The notes under the pieces are model-generated. The model was not told where the DNA came from. It saw only the letters and a list, made by a program, of their open reading frames with translations, and did no database searches. Both the position numbers and the translations under genes were made by a program. 64,000 bases of DNA from Haliscomenobacter sp. (GTDB lineage: Bacteria; Bacteroidota; Bacteroidia; Chitinophagales; Saprospiraceae): assembly GCF_016718685.1 (NCBI RefSeq), contig NZ_JADKCX010000032.1, forward strand, positions 1-64,000. The letters run 5' to 3'. Below are positions 49,807-59,010 of the stretch, one piece after another. The number at the start of each line of letters is the position of its first letter. Position 1 is the first letter of the stretch.

Positions 49807-50934
49807 ATGTCAAAACTTCCGGCAACAACTCAACTCAAAACTACCCTCGCTTACCTCAAACAACGTTTTGTGGGCAAAGATGAAATCATCGATTTGTTCG
49901 GTATTGGTTTGGTCGCCCGCGAAAATATCTTCCTGTTGGGCCCGCCCGGTACTGCAAAAAGTGCCATGGTACGCGAATTAGCTAGTCTACTTCATGGAAA
50001 AACTTTTGAATATCTGCTGACTCGCTTCACCGAGCCCAACGAACTTTTTGGTCCCTTCGACATCCGCAAATTGCGCGAAGGAGAACTCTTGACCAATACT
50101 GAAGGTATGCTTCCCGAGGCGGATTTAATTTTCCTTGACGAATTGCTCAATGCCAATAGTGCCATCCTCAATAGTTTACTGATGGTCTTAAATGAGCGTA
50201 TCTTCCGTCGGGGTCGCGAAACCCGCAAATTGCCCGCCCTGATGATTGTGGGGGCCAGCAACCACCTGCCCGAAGACGAGGCCCTAAATGCGCTGTTTGA
50301 CCGCTTCCTCATCCGGGTGCGTTGTGACAATGTTGCACCTGAACAACTGAGTGCAGTGCTGGATGCAGGTTGGGCCATGGAACACCCTGCTGATACCGTG
50401 CCTGAAATTGCAGCAAGCACCATCCAAACCCTGCAACAAGAATTGGCCAATGTAAACCTGCAAGGTATTCGCGACGAGTATCTCGAACTCATTCACAAAC
50501 TCCGCAATGCTGGTGTGCAAGTTTCGGATCGGCGGGCCGTAAAAATCCAGCGTTTGGTAGCGGCAAGTGCCCTGCTCTGCGAACGCGACCATGCGCTTGC
50601 TTCAGATTTGTGGGTAGCCCGCTACATTTGGGATACAGAAGAACAACGCGAAGTAATCGTTGAAATCGTCAATTCCGTATTTGCCAAAGAGGCCGCTTCC
50701 AACGCGCAACACCCCCGTGCCCGGAACAATCCAGTCCCTAATGCGGATGAACTCTTTCTGGAAGTGGAAAACATCGCCAAACAATGGAATGACCCAGATG
50801 GCACTATGGCCAATCGAGCAATCCTGAAAGACAAATTACGCTACCTCAGTGGGCGCTGCGCCTGGATTGTAGAAAGTACCCAACGCGAATTTGTACAAGC
50901 GGAGGTGGATCGATTGTGGACAATAATGATGTAG
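49807..50934 (+). CDS. MoxR-type AAA+ ATPase
   Basis: The protein has 375 residues. Walker A GPPGTAKSA at residues 45-53, Walker B LIFLDEL at about 107-113, sensor-1-like VGASNHLPEDEALNALFDRF. The C-terminal lid contains ISDRRAVKI-type sequence (VQVSDRRAVKIQRLVAASAL), characteristic of the MoxR/RavA branch. These ATPases pair with vWA proteins to remodel or activate targets. Here the vWA partner is two genes downstream. The gene is intact and 4 bp from the next. Confidence 0.92.
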   Translation: MSKLPATTQLKTTLAYLKQRFVGKDEIIDLFGIGLVARENIFLLGPPGTAKSAMVRELASLLHGKTFEYLLTRFTEPNELFGPFDIRKLREGELLTNTEGMLPEADLIFLDELLNANSAILNSLLMVLNERIFRRGRETRKLPALMIVGASNHLPEDEALNALFDRFLIRVRCDNVAPEQLSAVLDAGWAMEHPADTVPEIAASTIQTLQQELANVNLQGIRDEYLELIHKLRNAGVQVSDRRAVKIQRLVAASALLCERDHALASDLWVARYIWDTEEQREVIVEIVNSVFAKEAASNAQHPRARNNPVPNADELFLEVENIAKQWNDPDGTMANRAILKDKLRYLSGRCAWIVESTQREFVQAEVDRLWTIMM

Positions 50935-50938
50935 CCGT

Positions 50939-51649
50939 ATGGAAAACTGGGTATTGGTGTTTAAAAAATCTGATCTTCCTCACTTGGCGGTAGTGCGCTG
51001 CCGGCCAGGACTGTGCGCTGCCGAAACAGAAACAGAAGTATGGCTGCGTTGTCCAATGTTGCATGCGGATTTGGATCAGGCGCTGCGGGCGTTGCCAGCC
51101 TTGCACACTTATCGGCAAGATACCCAGGGTTTGTTGTTCCCTTTGGGTGGCAGTACTCCAGTTGCCAAACTACCCGCGCTGGACTGGGTACCGATGAAAC
51201 AGTTCATCCCGGTCGAATTGCCCGGTGCCGCCCTGCCCGCTCAATTGACACAACATTATGCCTTACAATTGTTTCCTTCCGCAGCGTACCATCCTGGGGC
51301 AGCCTTGAAGATCAAATTGACCGATTGGCAAACGTACGCAGATACTGCACCGGAAATTCGTTTGGCGGCTTTAAACTTTGCCTTGTCGGCAGCGGGAGAT
51401 GTGCTGGTAATGGGTGAGCCACTGCCCCCTTTGCCAGGAGAGGAGTATTGGTTGCGGGATTCCATTTTGCTGCCTGCTGCTTATGATCTGGAATGGCCTT
51501 TGCTGGCGCAATTGTTCAACCAGCAAGAGAACAGCAATGGGGCGAATTTTTTGCTTTTTGAAAAAAATGGGGGGTGGCAAAAAATTGAAAAACGGTGCTT
51601 TATTCCAGCGAGTCGGGCGGGAATTAGGCAGAGTCGCACAACATCATGA
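50939..51649 (+). CDS. Ternary system protein of the bpX2 kind
   Basis: The protein has 236 residues, beta-rich (WVLVFKKSDLPHLAVVRCRP, TQGLLFPLGGSTPVAKLPAL, RLAALNFALSAAGDVLVMGE). No known catalytic motif. It starts 4 bp after the MoxR stop codon and overlaps the vWA gene by 4 bp, so it is part of the operon. The assignment to the bpX2 group rests on position and general resemblance. Confidence 0.6.
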   Translation: MENWVLVFKKSDLPHLAVVRCRPGLCAAETETEVWLRCPMLHADLDQALRALPALHTYRQDTQGLLFPLGGSTPVAKLPALDWVPMKQFIPVELPGAALPAQLTQHYALQLFPSAAYHPGAALKIKLTDWQTYADTAPEIRLAALNFALSAAGDVLVMGEPLPPLPGEEYWLRDSILLPAAYDLEWPLLAQLFNQQENSNGANFLLFEKNGGWQKIEKRCFIPASRAGIRQSRTTS

Positions 51650-54138
51650 CAGACCTTGTTGCAAAAGCAAATCAGTATTTTTCCTCCCGTGCAAAGGATT
51701 TTTGGCACTGGGCTGACCACTATCAAGTCATCGAATGGTCGGATGGAAAAACCATTTGCTACCGCAATGAATTGATTGAAATACTAAAAGAACTACAACC
51801 TGATGGACTAGCTCCTTTGGAGGCCATTTTATTGGTCCTTTCAGCCTGTAAGCCAGAATGGGAAATGACCAATTTTAGGTACTTGTACGATCATCCACAT
51901 TTGACGCACAAGGGTAGAGGAATTGGCAGTAGTCACTATCCACCACCCATCGATACACCTGAATATTTTGATGATTTAGCCAGAATTGAGGAAGGATACA
52001 ATAAAATCAGTGAACAGGCAAAACCCATCATTGACTTCTTGAAGCGCATCCAAACACTCCCACTTGAATTGCGAAGTGGGCATGCTCGAACCCATCTTTT
52101 AAAAAGAATTTCCAGTCAATGTAGAGCCCTTGTTCCCTCTAGTGATGCATCCTTTTTTATTAAAGAATTGGAATCCGGAAGAATTCCAAGGGATCGTTTC
52201 ATTGCCTCTAGTTCTCGCGAAGATCAACTTGTGAGTCTAGATCGTGTATTTGTTGGACTTTATAGCATTGATGATTTAGCATTGTACATCCGCACTGGCC
52301 TGGAACACCTCCCAGAACCAACCCATCTGCCCATTTCCGACCCCGTACCTAGCCAAGACGAGCTCCTCATCCAACTCAACAAAGATCAACAAACCGCCGG
52401 CCTGGCCCGCCTGACCAAACGTTTGATTGCCGCGCTGAACATTCCTCCACATACTCAAGGAGCCAGTGATCAGCCCCTCGGCGGCTTATCTGACCTCAGC
52501 AATCGGGGAGATTTTGACCGTCTGCTCATCAGCGAACTGGCCAATGACGACGACACCCTTAGCGCCCGCCTCGTCAACAACGAAGCCTTGTACCTTCGCC
52601 GCGAAACACCTCCCGACCCGCAGGTACAGGAACGGATAATTTTGGTGGATGTGAGCCTTCGGCTCTGGGGTATACCCAGGGTATTTGCGGTATCTGCTGC
52701 CCTGGGTGTCGCCTTGAACAATGTTCATCACGCCAGCATTGCAGCGTATGCCTTGGGGCAAAAGGCCTTTGGGCCAAATGCATTGTCCAACAAAGCGGAA
52801 GTACTGGCTTTTTTGGAAAAAATTGACCCGGTGCTGCATTGCGCCGAAGGTTTAAAGCACCATTTTGGGCAACACCCTAAATCAGCCTCCAAAGCCGTGT
52901 TTTTCATCACATCCGAAGATGCTATATTGGACAAAAATTTCAGTCAACAGTTGAGTGAACTAGCGACGGAATTCGATTATTTGCTGGTGGTTAGCAGGAC
53001 GGGAACTTTGTTGTTTTACAAAATGGTCAATGGACACCGCAGCTTGTTGAGTACTTCGGTGTTTGATTTAAAGGAGTTGTTGTTTGGTACAATACCATCA
53101 GCACTACCTGCTGAACGGGATGAAGAATTAAACCTCAAAACCGCACCTTGGACCCCTCATTACAAATTGTTTCTCCCCACCTATCCTGGCAAATTGATCC
53201 GGGAGGAGGTAGCTTATGATGGAACTGTACTGGTTGCAGTATTACCATGTAAAAGGGTTTGGTTCTGGCATAGTGCGCAAAAAGGGGCAATTGAAATATT
53301 GAACAACATTGAAGATGGTGGATACACTTTTTATCTTGTAGAAAACGAACTTAAATGCATCATTGTCAGAACAAAAGAGCATAAATTTATTGTGTATTTA
53401 TTTGAAGAAAATAAACTGTCCGCTGTTGTTGACCTGCACGCAAAACTGATCAAGTATTATCCTCGACAAAACGTTGTCAACTTGCCTGAAATGGATGGTC
53501 AGGTGGTTGCTTGTGGCTACGAAGCTAGGAATCTTTTCATTGGTTTAAATCATCCAGCCAATCCGAACTATTATTACCTTCATAAAAACATAACCCATGT
53601 ACTTGAGCTGAGTACCCATACCATTTCTCCCCTACCCGAGAAACGTTTCATCCCAAGAGAACACTCGCTGCTAAATTTGCATCCCATCAAAAAAATGGTG
53701 CATTGTGGTTATTCCGTTCTGAGGAACATCAAAGAAATTGGTTTCACAGCCGAAGGTTATATTCAATTGGACCAGCACAGAATCATCTTAAACGATGGGA
53801 AATTATGGTTGATGAAAAGTCCAAAGGACAATATCCCTATGCGAAGATTCCAGCCCGAAGCCCGGCTAGATATTCAATTTTATACCCGATCCTATACATG
53901 GCCAAATGGGAGCAAAATAACCCTGGACAGTAGAGGTTTTTTGCAGTTGTTTCGCTCAGAAAGCCCAGCAGCAGATTTCACCATTACCCTCATCATTGGC
54001 CAGCCGCTTGCGGCATTCAGCAGAAGTGGAGCATATACAGGAAACCCCTATTTTTACGATGTCAGTGCCGAAAAAATCACTTCGCCGAGCCATTTTTATA
54101 AGACCGTAATTGTTGAATTCATTAAAAAACTGGACTAA
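51646..54138 (+). CDS. vWA-beta-propeller protein of the MoxR ternary system
   Basis: The protein has 830 residues. An N-terminal helical part (about 1-250) leads to LSDLSNRGDFDRLLISELAN and NEALYLRRETPPD, the segment that typically precedes the vWA of MoxR partners, and to ERIILVDVSLRLWGIPRVFA (330-349), where the MIDAS motif is DVSLR instead of DxSxS. The C-terminal about 330 residues look like a beta-propeller with repeated WFWH/YFLVE-type blades (VWFWHSAQKGAIEILNNIED). It is intact. The vWA probably docks on MoxR; the propeller may bind the target. Confidence 0.8.
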   Translation: MTDLVAKANQYFSSRAKDFWHWADHYQVIEWSDGKTICYRNELIEILKELQPDGLAPLEAILLVLSACKPEWEMTNFRYLYDHPHLTHKGRGIGSSHYPPPIDTPEYFDDLARIEEGYNKISEQAKPIIDFLKRIQTLPLELRSGHARTHLLKRISSQCRALVPSSDASFFIKELESGRIPRDRFIASSSREDQLVSLDRVFVGLYSIDDLALYIRTGLEHLPEPTHLPISDPVPSQDELLIQLNKDQQTAGLARLTKRLIAALNIPPHTQGASDQPLGGLSDLSNRGDFDRLLISELANDDDTLSARLVNNEALYLRRETPPDPQVQERIILVDVSLRLWGIPRVFAVSAALGVALNNVHHASIAAYALGQKAFGPNALSNKAEVLAFLEKIDPVLHCAEGLKHHFGQHPKSASKAVFFITSEDAILDKNFSQQLSELATEFDYLLVVSRTGTLLFYKMVNGHRSLLSTSVFDLKELLFGTIPSALPAERDEELNLKTAPWTPHYKLFLPTYPGKLIREEVAYDGTVLVAVLPCKRVWFWHSAQKGAIEILNNIEDGGYTFYLVENELKCIIVRTKEHKFIVYLFEENKLSAVVDLHAKLIKYYPRQNVVNLPEMDGQVVACGYEARNLFIGLNHPANPNYYYLHKNITHVLELSTHTISPLPEKRFIPREHSLLNLHPIKKMVHCGYSVLRNIKEIGFTAEGYIQLDQHRIILNDGKLWLMKSPKDNIPMRRFQPEARLDIQFYTRSYTWPNGSKITLDSRGFLQLFRSESPAADFTITLIIGQPLAAFSRSGAYTGNPYFYDVSAEKITSPSHFYKTVIVEFIKKLD

Positions 54139-54141
54139 GCC

Positions 54142-56891
54142 ATGAAATTGACCCTCCATACCCAATCGACTCCCCAAGGCCCGGCTCGTGCCGCATTCCT
54201 TCCCGGAGATAGCCCGATGGTATGGCTCAATACCATCCAATCTTGGGGCATTGCCCCCAGCGAACTGGAGGCTTACGCCGTGCCCCGCTCCATCCGTGAC
54301 CTCCATGTGGCTGGCTTACTGCTGATCTACCGCAATGGCAACTTTCCTGTTCAAGTAGAATTACGGGAAGCCTACCAATGTCTGGGGAGCAGTCTGCTTA
54401 TTCCGCAGTACGCCAGTATGAGCCCACAAGTTGAGCCAGAAGAATGGAAAAACTTGGTTGTGTATGATTGGCATTTTTATCACCCCGGTATCGGCATGGT
54501 TGGGTTCAATCGCAGCGATCGGGTCCAGTTGTCTGATCTCTTGCGTTACCCTGTTGCTACGCAGCAAGATTGGTCTTTGGCGCAGTTGGGGCCTTCTCCT
54601 CATCCACCCCTGCGGCAAATCAGTGTGCAGCCCAGCACAGTTCAAGAAATGTTTGCAAATGTGGAGTCAGTTGGTGATAAGTCCATCAAAGATCTACTCA
54701 AAAAAGCCCCCAAAGACGATAAGGAATCCGACGATTTAAGACTCACATTGCTCAATGGGCTCGACAACTTGCTCAACAAACGGCCCAAAATCCAGGAAGG
54801 TGAATCCCAGAGTCTGTTGGGTAAATGGCTGGATCAACTCCAACAGCGCATCCTGCAAAACATCGAAGACCTGCGCAAACAACGCGATGACGAAATCAAT
54901 CGGCTGCTCAAGTTGTTTCAGGACGATCCCGAGGAAGCCCTGCGTTATTCCATTCCGCTGAATAGCCCCTATGAAGGTCGGGGCATTGCTCCACCGAGTG
55001 GCCAATTGGGCCGCAGAGACCCCCTCGATTTTAATTTGAGCGGCTTGGGTGGTGGAGCAGCTCGTGACAATTGGGAACTTGACGCTGCCCGTCGTACTGC
55101 CTTGCACCAACATTACTTGAAGGTCGCCAATCAAAAAATTGCCGAGGGAGATTTCCGCAAAGCGGCCTATATTCACGCCCATTTGTTGGGTGATTTTCAC
55201 ACGGCTGCTAATGTATTAGAACAGGGCAAACACTACCACGAAGCCGCACAACTCTACCTCGATCACCTCAAAAGCCCTGGACAGGCTGCCCGTTGTTTTG
55301 AGCAGGCAGGCTTGTACTCCGCAGCCATTCCCATTTACCTCGAACTGAGAGAAAACGAAAAAGCTGGGGATTTGTACATCTTGATGGATCAGGTTCAGGA
55401 AGCTAAGCTCCTGTACCAGGTCTGTGTAGAAGCAGCGCTGAACCGAGCCGACTACCTGGATGCCGCCCGTTTGTACCAGGGCAAACTCAATGACGATACC
55501 CGGGCAAAATCGACCTTGTTGAATGGCTGGCAGCAAAACCAAAGTCCACTCGCCTGCCTGAACCGTTATTTCGATTTTTTCCAGCAAGACAGCAATGCCG
55601 AGTTTGATCGAGAGGTGCAGGCCATTTACCAGACTCAGGTCAAGCCTATGCAGCAGAGTACCTTCATAGAGGTGTTAAAAGTGATTGGAAAAACACCCAG
55701 CGCCGAGGGGATTTGCCCCTCACTCGTGATATTGTGTACCGCATCGTAAGCAAAGAACTTCTGTCAGGTAACCTCAGCCACCTGAGCCTCTTGAATACTT
55801 TTGTGCCCAAAGATCGCTTGTTGCAGGGGGATGCAAGTCGCTTTAGTGCCGAGCAGAAGACCAGGAAGGCGACGCGAAAATTGGCTACCCGAAGAGATGA
55901 AGCATTCCGCAAAACAGCCAAATTGCACAAAGAATTTCAGCTGGATGCTGGCATGTCCTGGATCGAAGCGCGGATGATCAACCACAGCTTGGTTGTTTTG
56001 GGCAAAAAAGGCTTCCTGCTCTACCTCTTTTACTCCGATTTGCAGGAAAACCATGAAAGCTACCCTGTAGGCATTGGCCATGATTTCAAAAATCAGCTTT
56101 TTTCACTGCTGGATCACTCCCATTACCTCGGCATTATCCTAGCATCGACCTATCATAAAGGAATTGATACCGTACTGAATAATCTCGGCCAGGAGCTTCG
56201 TTTGATTGATTTAAAATATGATCCAAGTACGCTTGCTTTTGTCCCGGTAGACCGGAAAAAATATGCCCGCTTCACCATGAATACAGATGGAAGCACCACC
56301 TTGCATTACCTCGATGTGATGGGGCGACAGCTAGAATCGGTGTTGGTAACAAACATATACGGTCGTCCTGAAATATTCGCTGTAATGTTGATGAAAAACC
56401 TCATAACGATGGAATTTCGTCGGGGTTGTTTTTTCTTTGTTCTTCCTGGAGAAAGATACCTATATCGAATAGCCGAAGATGGAAGGCTGACTACTTACGA
56501 ATTGGCCTTACCGGCCATCAAAATGGCCATTTCTGATGAAAATACGGCCATTCGTTTGGTGGTATCTTTAAAAAATCCGCAGGATACTGCGGCCAGTGGG
56601 TGTCAATATTTTCGCGCTCACCATTCAGGAATAAGTACCTTTAGTGAATTATTTGAACAAGGCGCTGAACCAGACTGCCTTCTCTTCATGGGCCAAGGCT
56701 TAGTGGTGACCGAAAAGGGTCATGTTCGTCTTTACGACACCCCGCGCAATGGGGTTCCCCGTCAAATTGCTGATTTTGAGCTGGATGAATTCATCGTTGA
56801 TGCATTCAAAGGCCCAAGTGCCGATCAGGTTGGTTTTTTGACCAGCAACGGAAAGGTCCTGTTTTATGAAATTGGCGAACTTAAGGGTTAA
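54142..56891 (+). CDS. Ternary system protein with coiled-coil, TPR and propeller-like parts (bpX6-like; one apparent frameshift)
   Basis: About 915 residues when joined; the break is near 55715. The N-terminal part (KLTLHTQSTPQGPARAAFLP; LHVAGLLLIYRNGNF) is of the bpX group. A helical region follows (LLGKWLDQLQQRILQNIEDL), then TPR-like repeats (KIAEGDFRKAAYIHAHLLGD; YHEAAQLYLDHLKSPGQAAR; AGLYSAAIPIYLELRENEKA). The C-terminal about 390 residues are propeller-like (KKGFLLYLFYSDLQENHESY; LYRIAEDGRLTTYELALPA). It starts 3 bp after the vWA gene. It is the last gene of the operon, converging with mtnC by an 11-bp overlap. Confidence 0.72.
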
Positions 56892-57573
56892 CGGCTTTCT
56901 CAATCTCCGCAAAACTCCCCACTCCCGCATGCCGCATACTCGGGATTGTACCAGGCCGCAGCAACTGCAAGCACTGCATACCCGCAGCTTGGGCCGCATC
57001 TAGCTCCTCCTCAATATCGGAAAGGAAAAGGATGTCTTCAGGGGGCAAAGCCAATTGGGTGGCTATATTTTGATAAGAAGCAACTTCCCGCTTATGCCCT
57101 ACAGCCGTATCGAAATTATAGGTAAAATACCCGTTCAAATCTCCATATTCACTGAAGCCAAACAGTAATTTCTGTGCGGCTACCGAGCCGGATGAATAAA
57201 TGCCCAAGCCATACCCTTTTTGCTTCCAACGTTCCAACGCGGGCAACACATCGGAGTAGACGTGCCCTTTGAATCCGCCACTTTCATAACCTTCCCGCCA
57301 GATCAAACCTTGCAATTGCTTCAAAGCCGGATGTTTGCGATCGGACTTGATCCAAGTGAGTAGTCCAACAATCAAATCTTCCAGGTTGGCAGCGGGCAGG
57401 CTTTCTTCCAATAAGGTTTGCCGAGTTTGAGTCAAAGCTTGTTCCACGGTTGGCTCGCTGGCATTGGCCCTGATAAATGCGGGCAATTTTTCAAAAGAAT
57501 AGGGAAAAAGCACCTGGTGTACAAAGTCGATGTCGGTGGTGGTGCCTTCGATGTCGGTGAGGATGAACTGCAT
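56881..57573 (-). CDS. mtnC: Acireductone synthase (enolase-phosphatase E1)
   Basis: The protein has 230 residues. HAD motif I is ILTDIEGTTTDIDFV (D7, E9), motif II is GIYSSGSV, and motif IV is LFLSDIEEELDAAQAAGM. It converts 2,3-diketomethylthiopentyl-1-phosphate to acireductone in methionine salvage. Last of three mtn genes on this strand, 138 bp after mtnD, with a palindromic repeat between them. Intact. Confidence 0.95.
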   Translation of the reverse strand: MQFILTDIEGTTTDIDFVHQVLFPYSFEKLPAFIRANASEPTVEQALTQTRQTLLEESLPAANLEDLIVGLLTWIKSDRKHPALKQLQGLIWREGYESGGFKGHVYSDVLPALERWKQKGYGLGIYSSGSVAAQKLLFGFSEYGDLNGYFTYNFDTAVGHKREVASYQNIATQLALPPEDILFLSDIEEELDAAQAAGMQCLQLLRPGTIPSMRHAGVGSFAEIEKAVNP

Positions 57574-57594
57574 GGGAAAAAGTTTAGGGCTAAA

Positions 57595-57696
57595 ATGTTG
57601 AAGAGTTTAAAAGAAGTTTGAAAGTCTGATAAGATGAAAGGCCATTTGTCTTATCAACTAATAGTCTTTTAAACTTCTTTTCAACCCTTCAACATT
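57595..57696. repeat. Palindromic repeat between mtnC and mtnD
   Basis: Left arm tgttgaagagtttaaaagaa and right arm with the reverse complement (agtcttttaaacttcttttc then aacccttcaacatt) pair over about 40 bp around a core containing ctgataagat/cttatcaact. It belongs to the GTTGAAGAG-like palindrome family. Confidence 0.7.
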
Positions 57697-57710
57697 TCAA
57701 CATTTCAACT

Positions 57711-58238
57711 TTAATTCAAATTGTACTGTTGGTCAACACCCGACTGGGTATAATGTGGCACCCAACCCGACTGATCAATAAACACCCGGATGGCTTTGAC
57801 AAATTTTTTCGGCCCCATGTCGAACCAATGTTTTGTATTTGCCGGAACCGAAATGAGGTCTCCAGCCTGACAGGTGACACAGAAGATGTCTTCACCACCG
57901 CCAAGGTTGAACCAAAACATACCTTCCCCATCCACAAAGAAGCGTACTTCATCTTCGGTGTGGATGTGCTCACTCAAAAACTTGGTGCGCAACATTTCCA
58001 ATTGGGGATGATCTGGAGTAACGTTGATGACATCCGCAGTCTGGTAGCCATTGGACTCCATGTAAGGTTTCAACTGATGGGCATATGCACCAATGATGGT
58101 GTCCTGATCGGCATCGTCAGCAAAAGGAACCGCCGCCTCCCATTGTTCGTAAATTACGCCACGTGCATTGAGGAAACGCTTGATCTCGGCTGGGTCGTTG
58201 ATGACGGTTTGTTTGTCTGGAATGGTAAGAATGGCCAT
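57711..58238 (-). CDS. mtnD: Acireductone dioxygenase
   Basis: The protein has 175 residues, a cupin. Metal ligands are in EHIHTEDEVRFFVDGEG (H91, H93, E97) and KHWFDMG (H137). It oxidises acireductone to the keto-acid and formate (Fe form) in methionine salvage. Intact; it lies between mtnB and mtnC on the same strand. Confidence 0.96.
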   Translation of the reverse strand: MAILTIPDKQTVINDPAEIKRFLNARGVIYEQWEAAVPFADDADQDTIIGAYAHQLKPYMESNGYQTADVINVTPDHPQLEMLRTKFLSEHIHTEDEVRFFVDGEGMFWFNLGGGEDIFCVTCQAGDLISVPANTKHWFDMGPKKFVKAIRVFIDQSGWVPHYTQSGVDQQYNLN

Positions 58239-58244
58239 GGATAG

Positions 58245-58375
58245 AAGTTTATAGTTGAAGAGTTGAAGAGTTGAAGAGTTGAAGAGTTGTGGGTAGCTCC
58301 AGATTCAGAAATAGCTGCTCAAATCTTGGGCTACCCACAACTCTTCAACCCTTCAACTATAAACTTTTCAACTTC
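58245..58375. repeat. Palindromic GTTGAAGAG repeat at the 3' end of mtnB
   Basis: Left arm gttgaagagttgaagagttg continued by tgggtagc; right arm gctacccacaactcttcaac continued by ccttcaactataaactt. The right arm overlaps the last codons of mtnB, so the stop codon and final residues of MtnB come from the repeat. Confidence 0.75.
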
Positions 58376-58971
58376 AATTTAAGATACTCACACTCTAGCA
58401 AAAATTCCACCACTTCTACATGCCGCTTGGCATCCGCAATGGTAGCACCCCAGGTATACATGCCGTGTCCAGCGATGAGAAAAGCTTTCACTTCAGGGTC
58501 CTGTTTTTGGACAAACTCTTCTAATTCGATAGACAATGCTGCAATGTCCTGTGTATTGGCAAAGATGGGAATTTTTACGGAAACTTCATGGGTTTTGATG
58601 CCACTAAAACCCTTCAAAATTTCGTAGTCCTTTAGCTCGATATGACCTTGGGTTTGCCATAGTTGAGAAAGAATGGTGTTCAACACCGTATGGGTATGTA
58701 GCACACAATGTACCTCGGGAAAAAGTCGGTATATCGCGCAGTGCAAAAGGGTTTCTGCGGAAGGTTTACGGCTATCCTGAACGGGATTACCACGTTCATC
58801 CACTTGCAAAAAATGGGCCTCGGTAAACGCTCCTTTATCTATCCCACTTTGCGACACATAAAAATTACTTTGTCCCGTTTTCCGAAAAGAATAATTGGAG
58901 GAAGTGGCGGGAGCCCAACCTTTTTGGTGCAGAAAGTGAATGGCCTCGGTTGCCTCTGTATGTGGGTCCAT
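58357..58971 (-). CDS. mtnB: Methylthioribulose-1-phosphate dehydratase
   Basis: About 204 residues of the class II aldolase fold. The start at 58971 (MDPHTEATEAIHFLHQKGW) is preferred over the upstream in-frame start. Zinc ligands are in VHCVLHTHTVLNT and the acid in PSAETLLHCAIYR; the late AGHGMYTWG is also conserved. It dehydrates methylthioribulose-1-phosphate. First of the three mtn genes in transcription order. Its last residues (KLKLKSL) come from the palindromic repeat. Confidence 0.94.
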   Translation of the reverse strand: MDPHTEATEAIHFLHQKGWAPATSSNYSFRKTGQSNFYVSQSGIDKGAFTEAHFLQVDERGNPVQDSRKPSAETLLHCAIYRLFPEVHCVLHTHTVLNTILSQLWQTQGHIELKDYEILKGFSGIKTHEVSVKIPIFANTQDIAALSIELEEFVQKQDPEVKAFLIAGHGMYTWGATIADAKRHVEVVEFLLECEYLKLKLKSL

Positions 58972-59010
58972 TTTTTTGGATGCAAGTGTACGAATAATTC
59001 TGCAATACAA

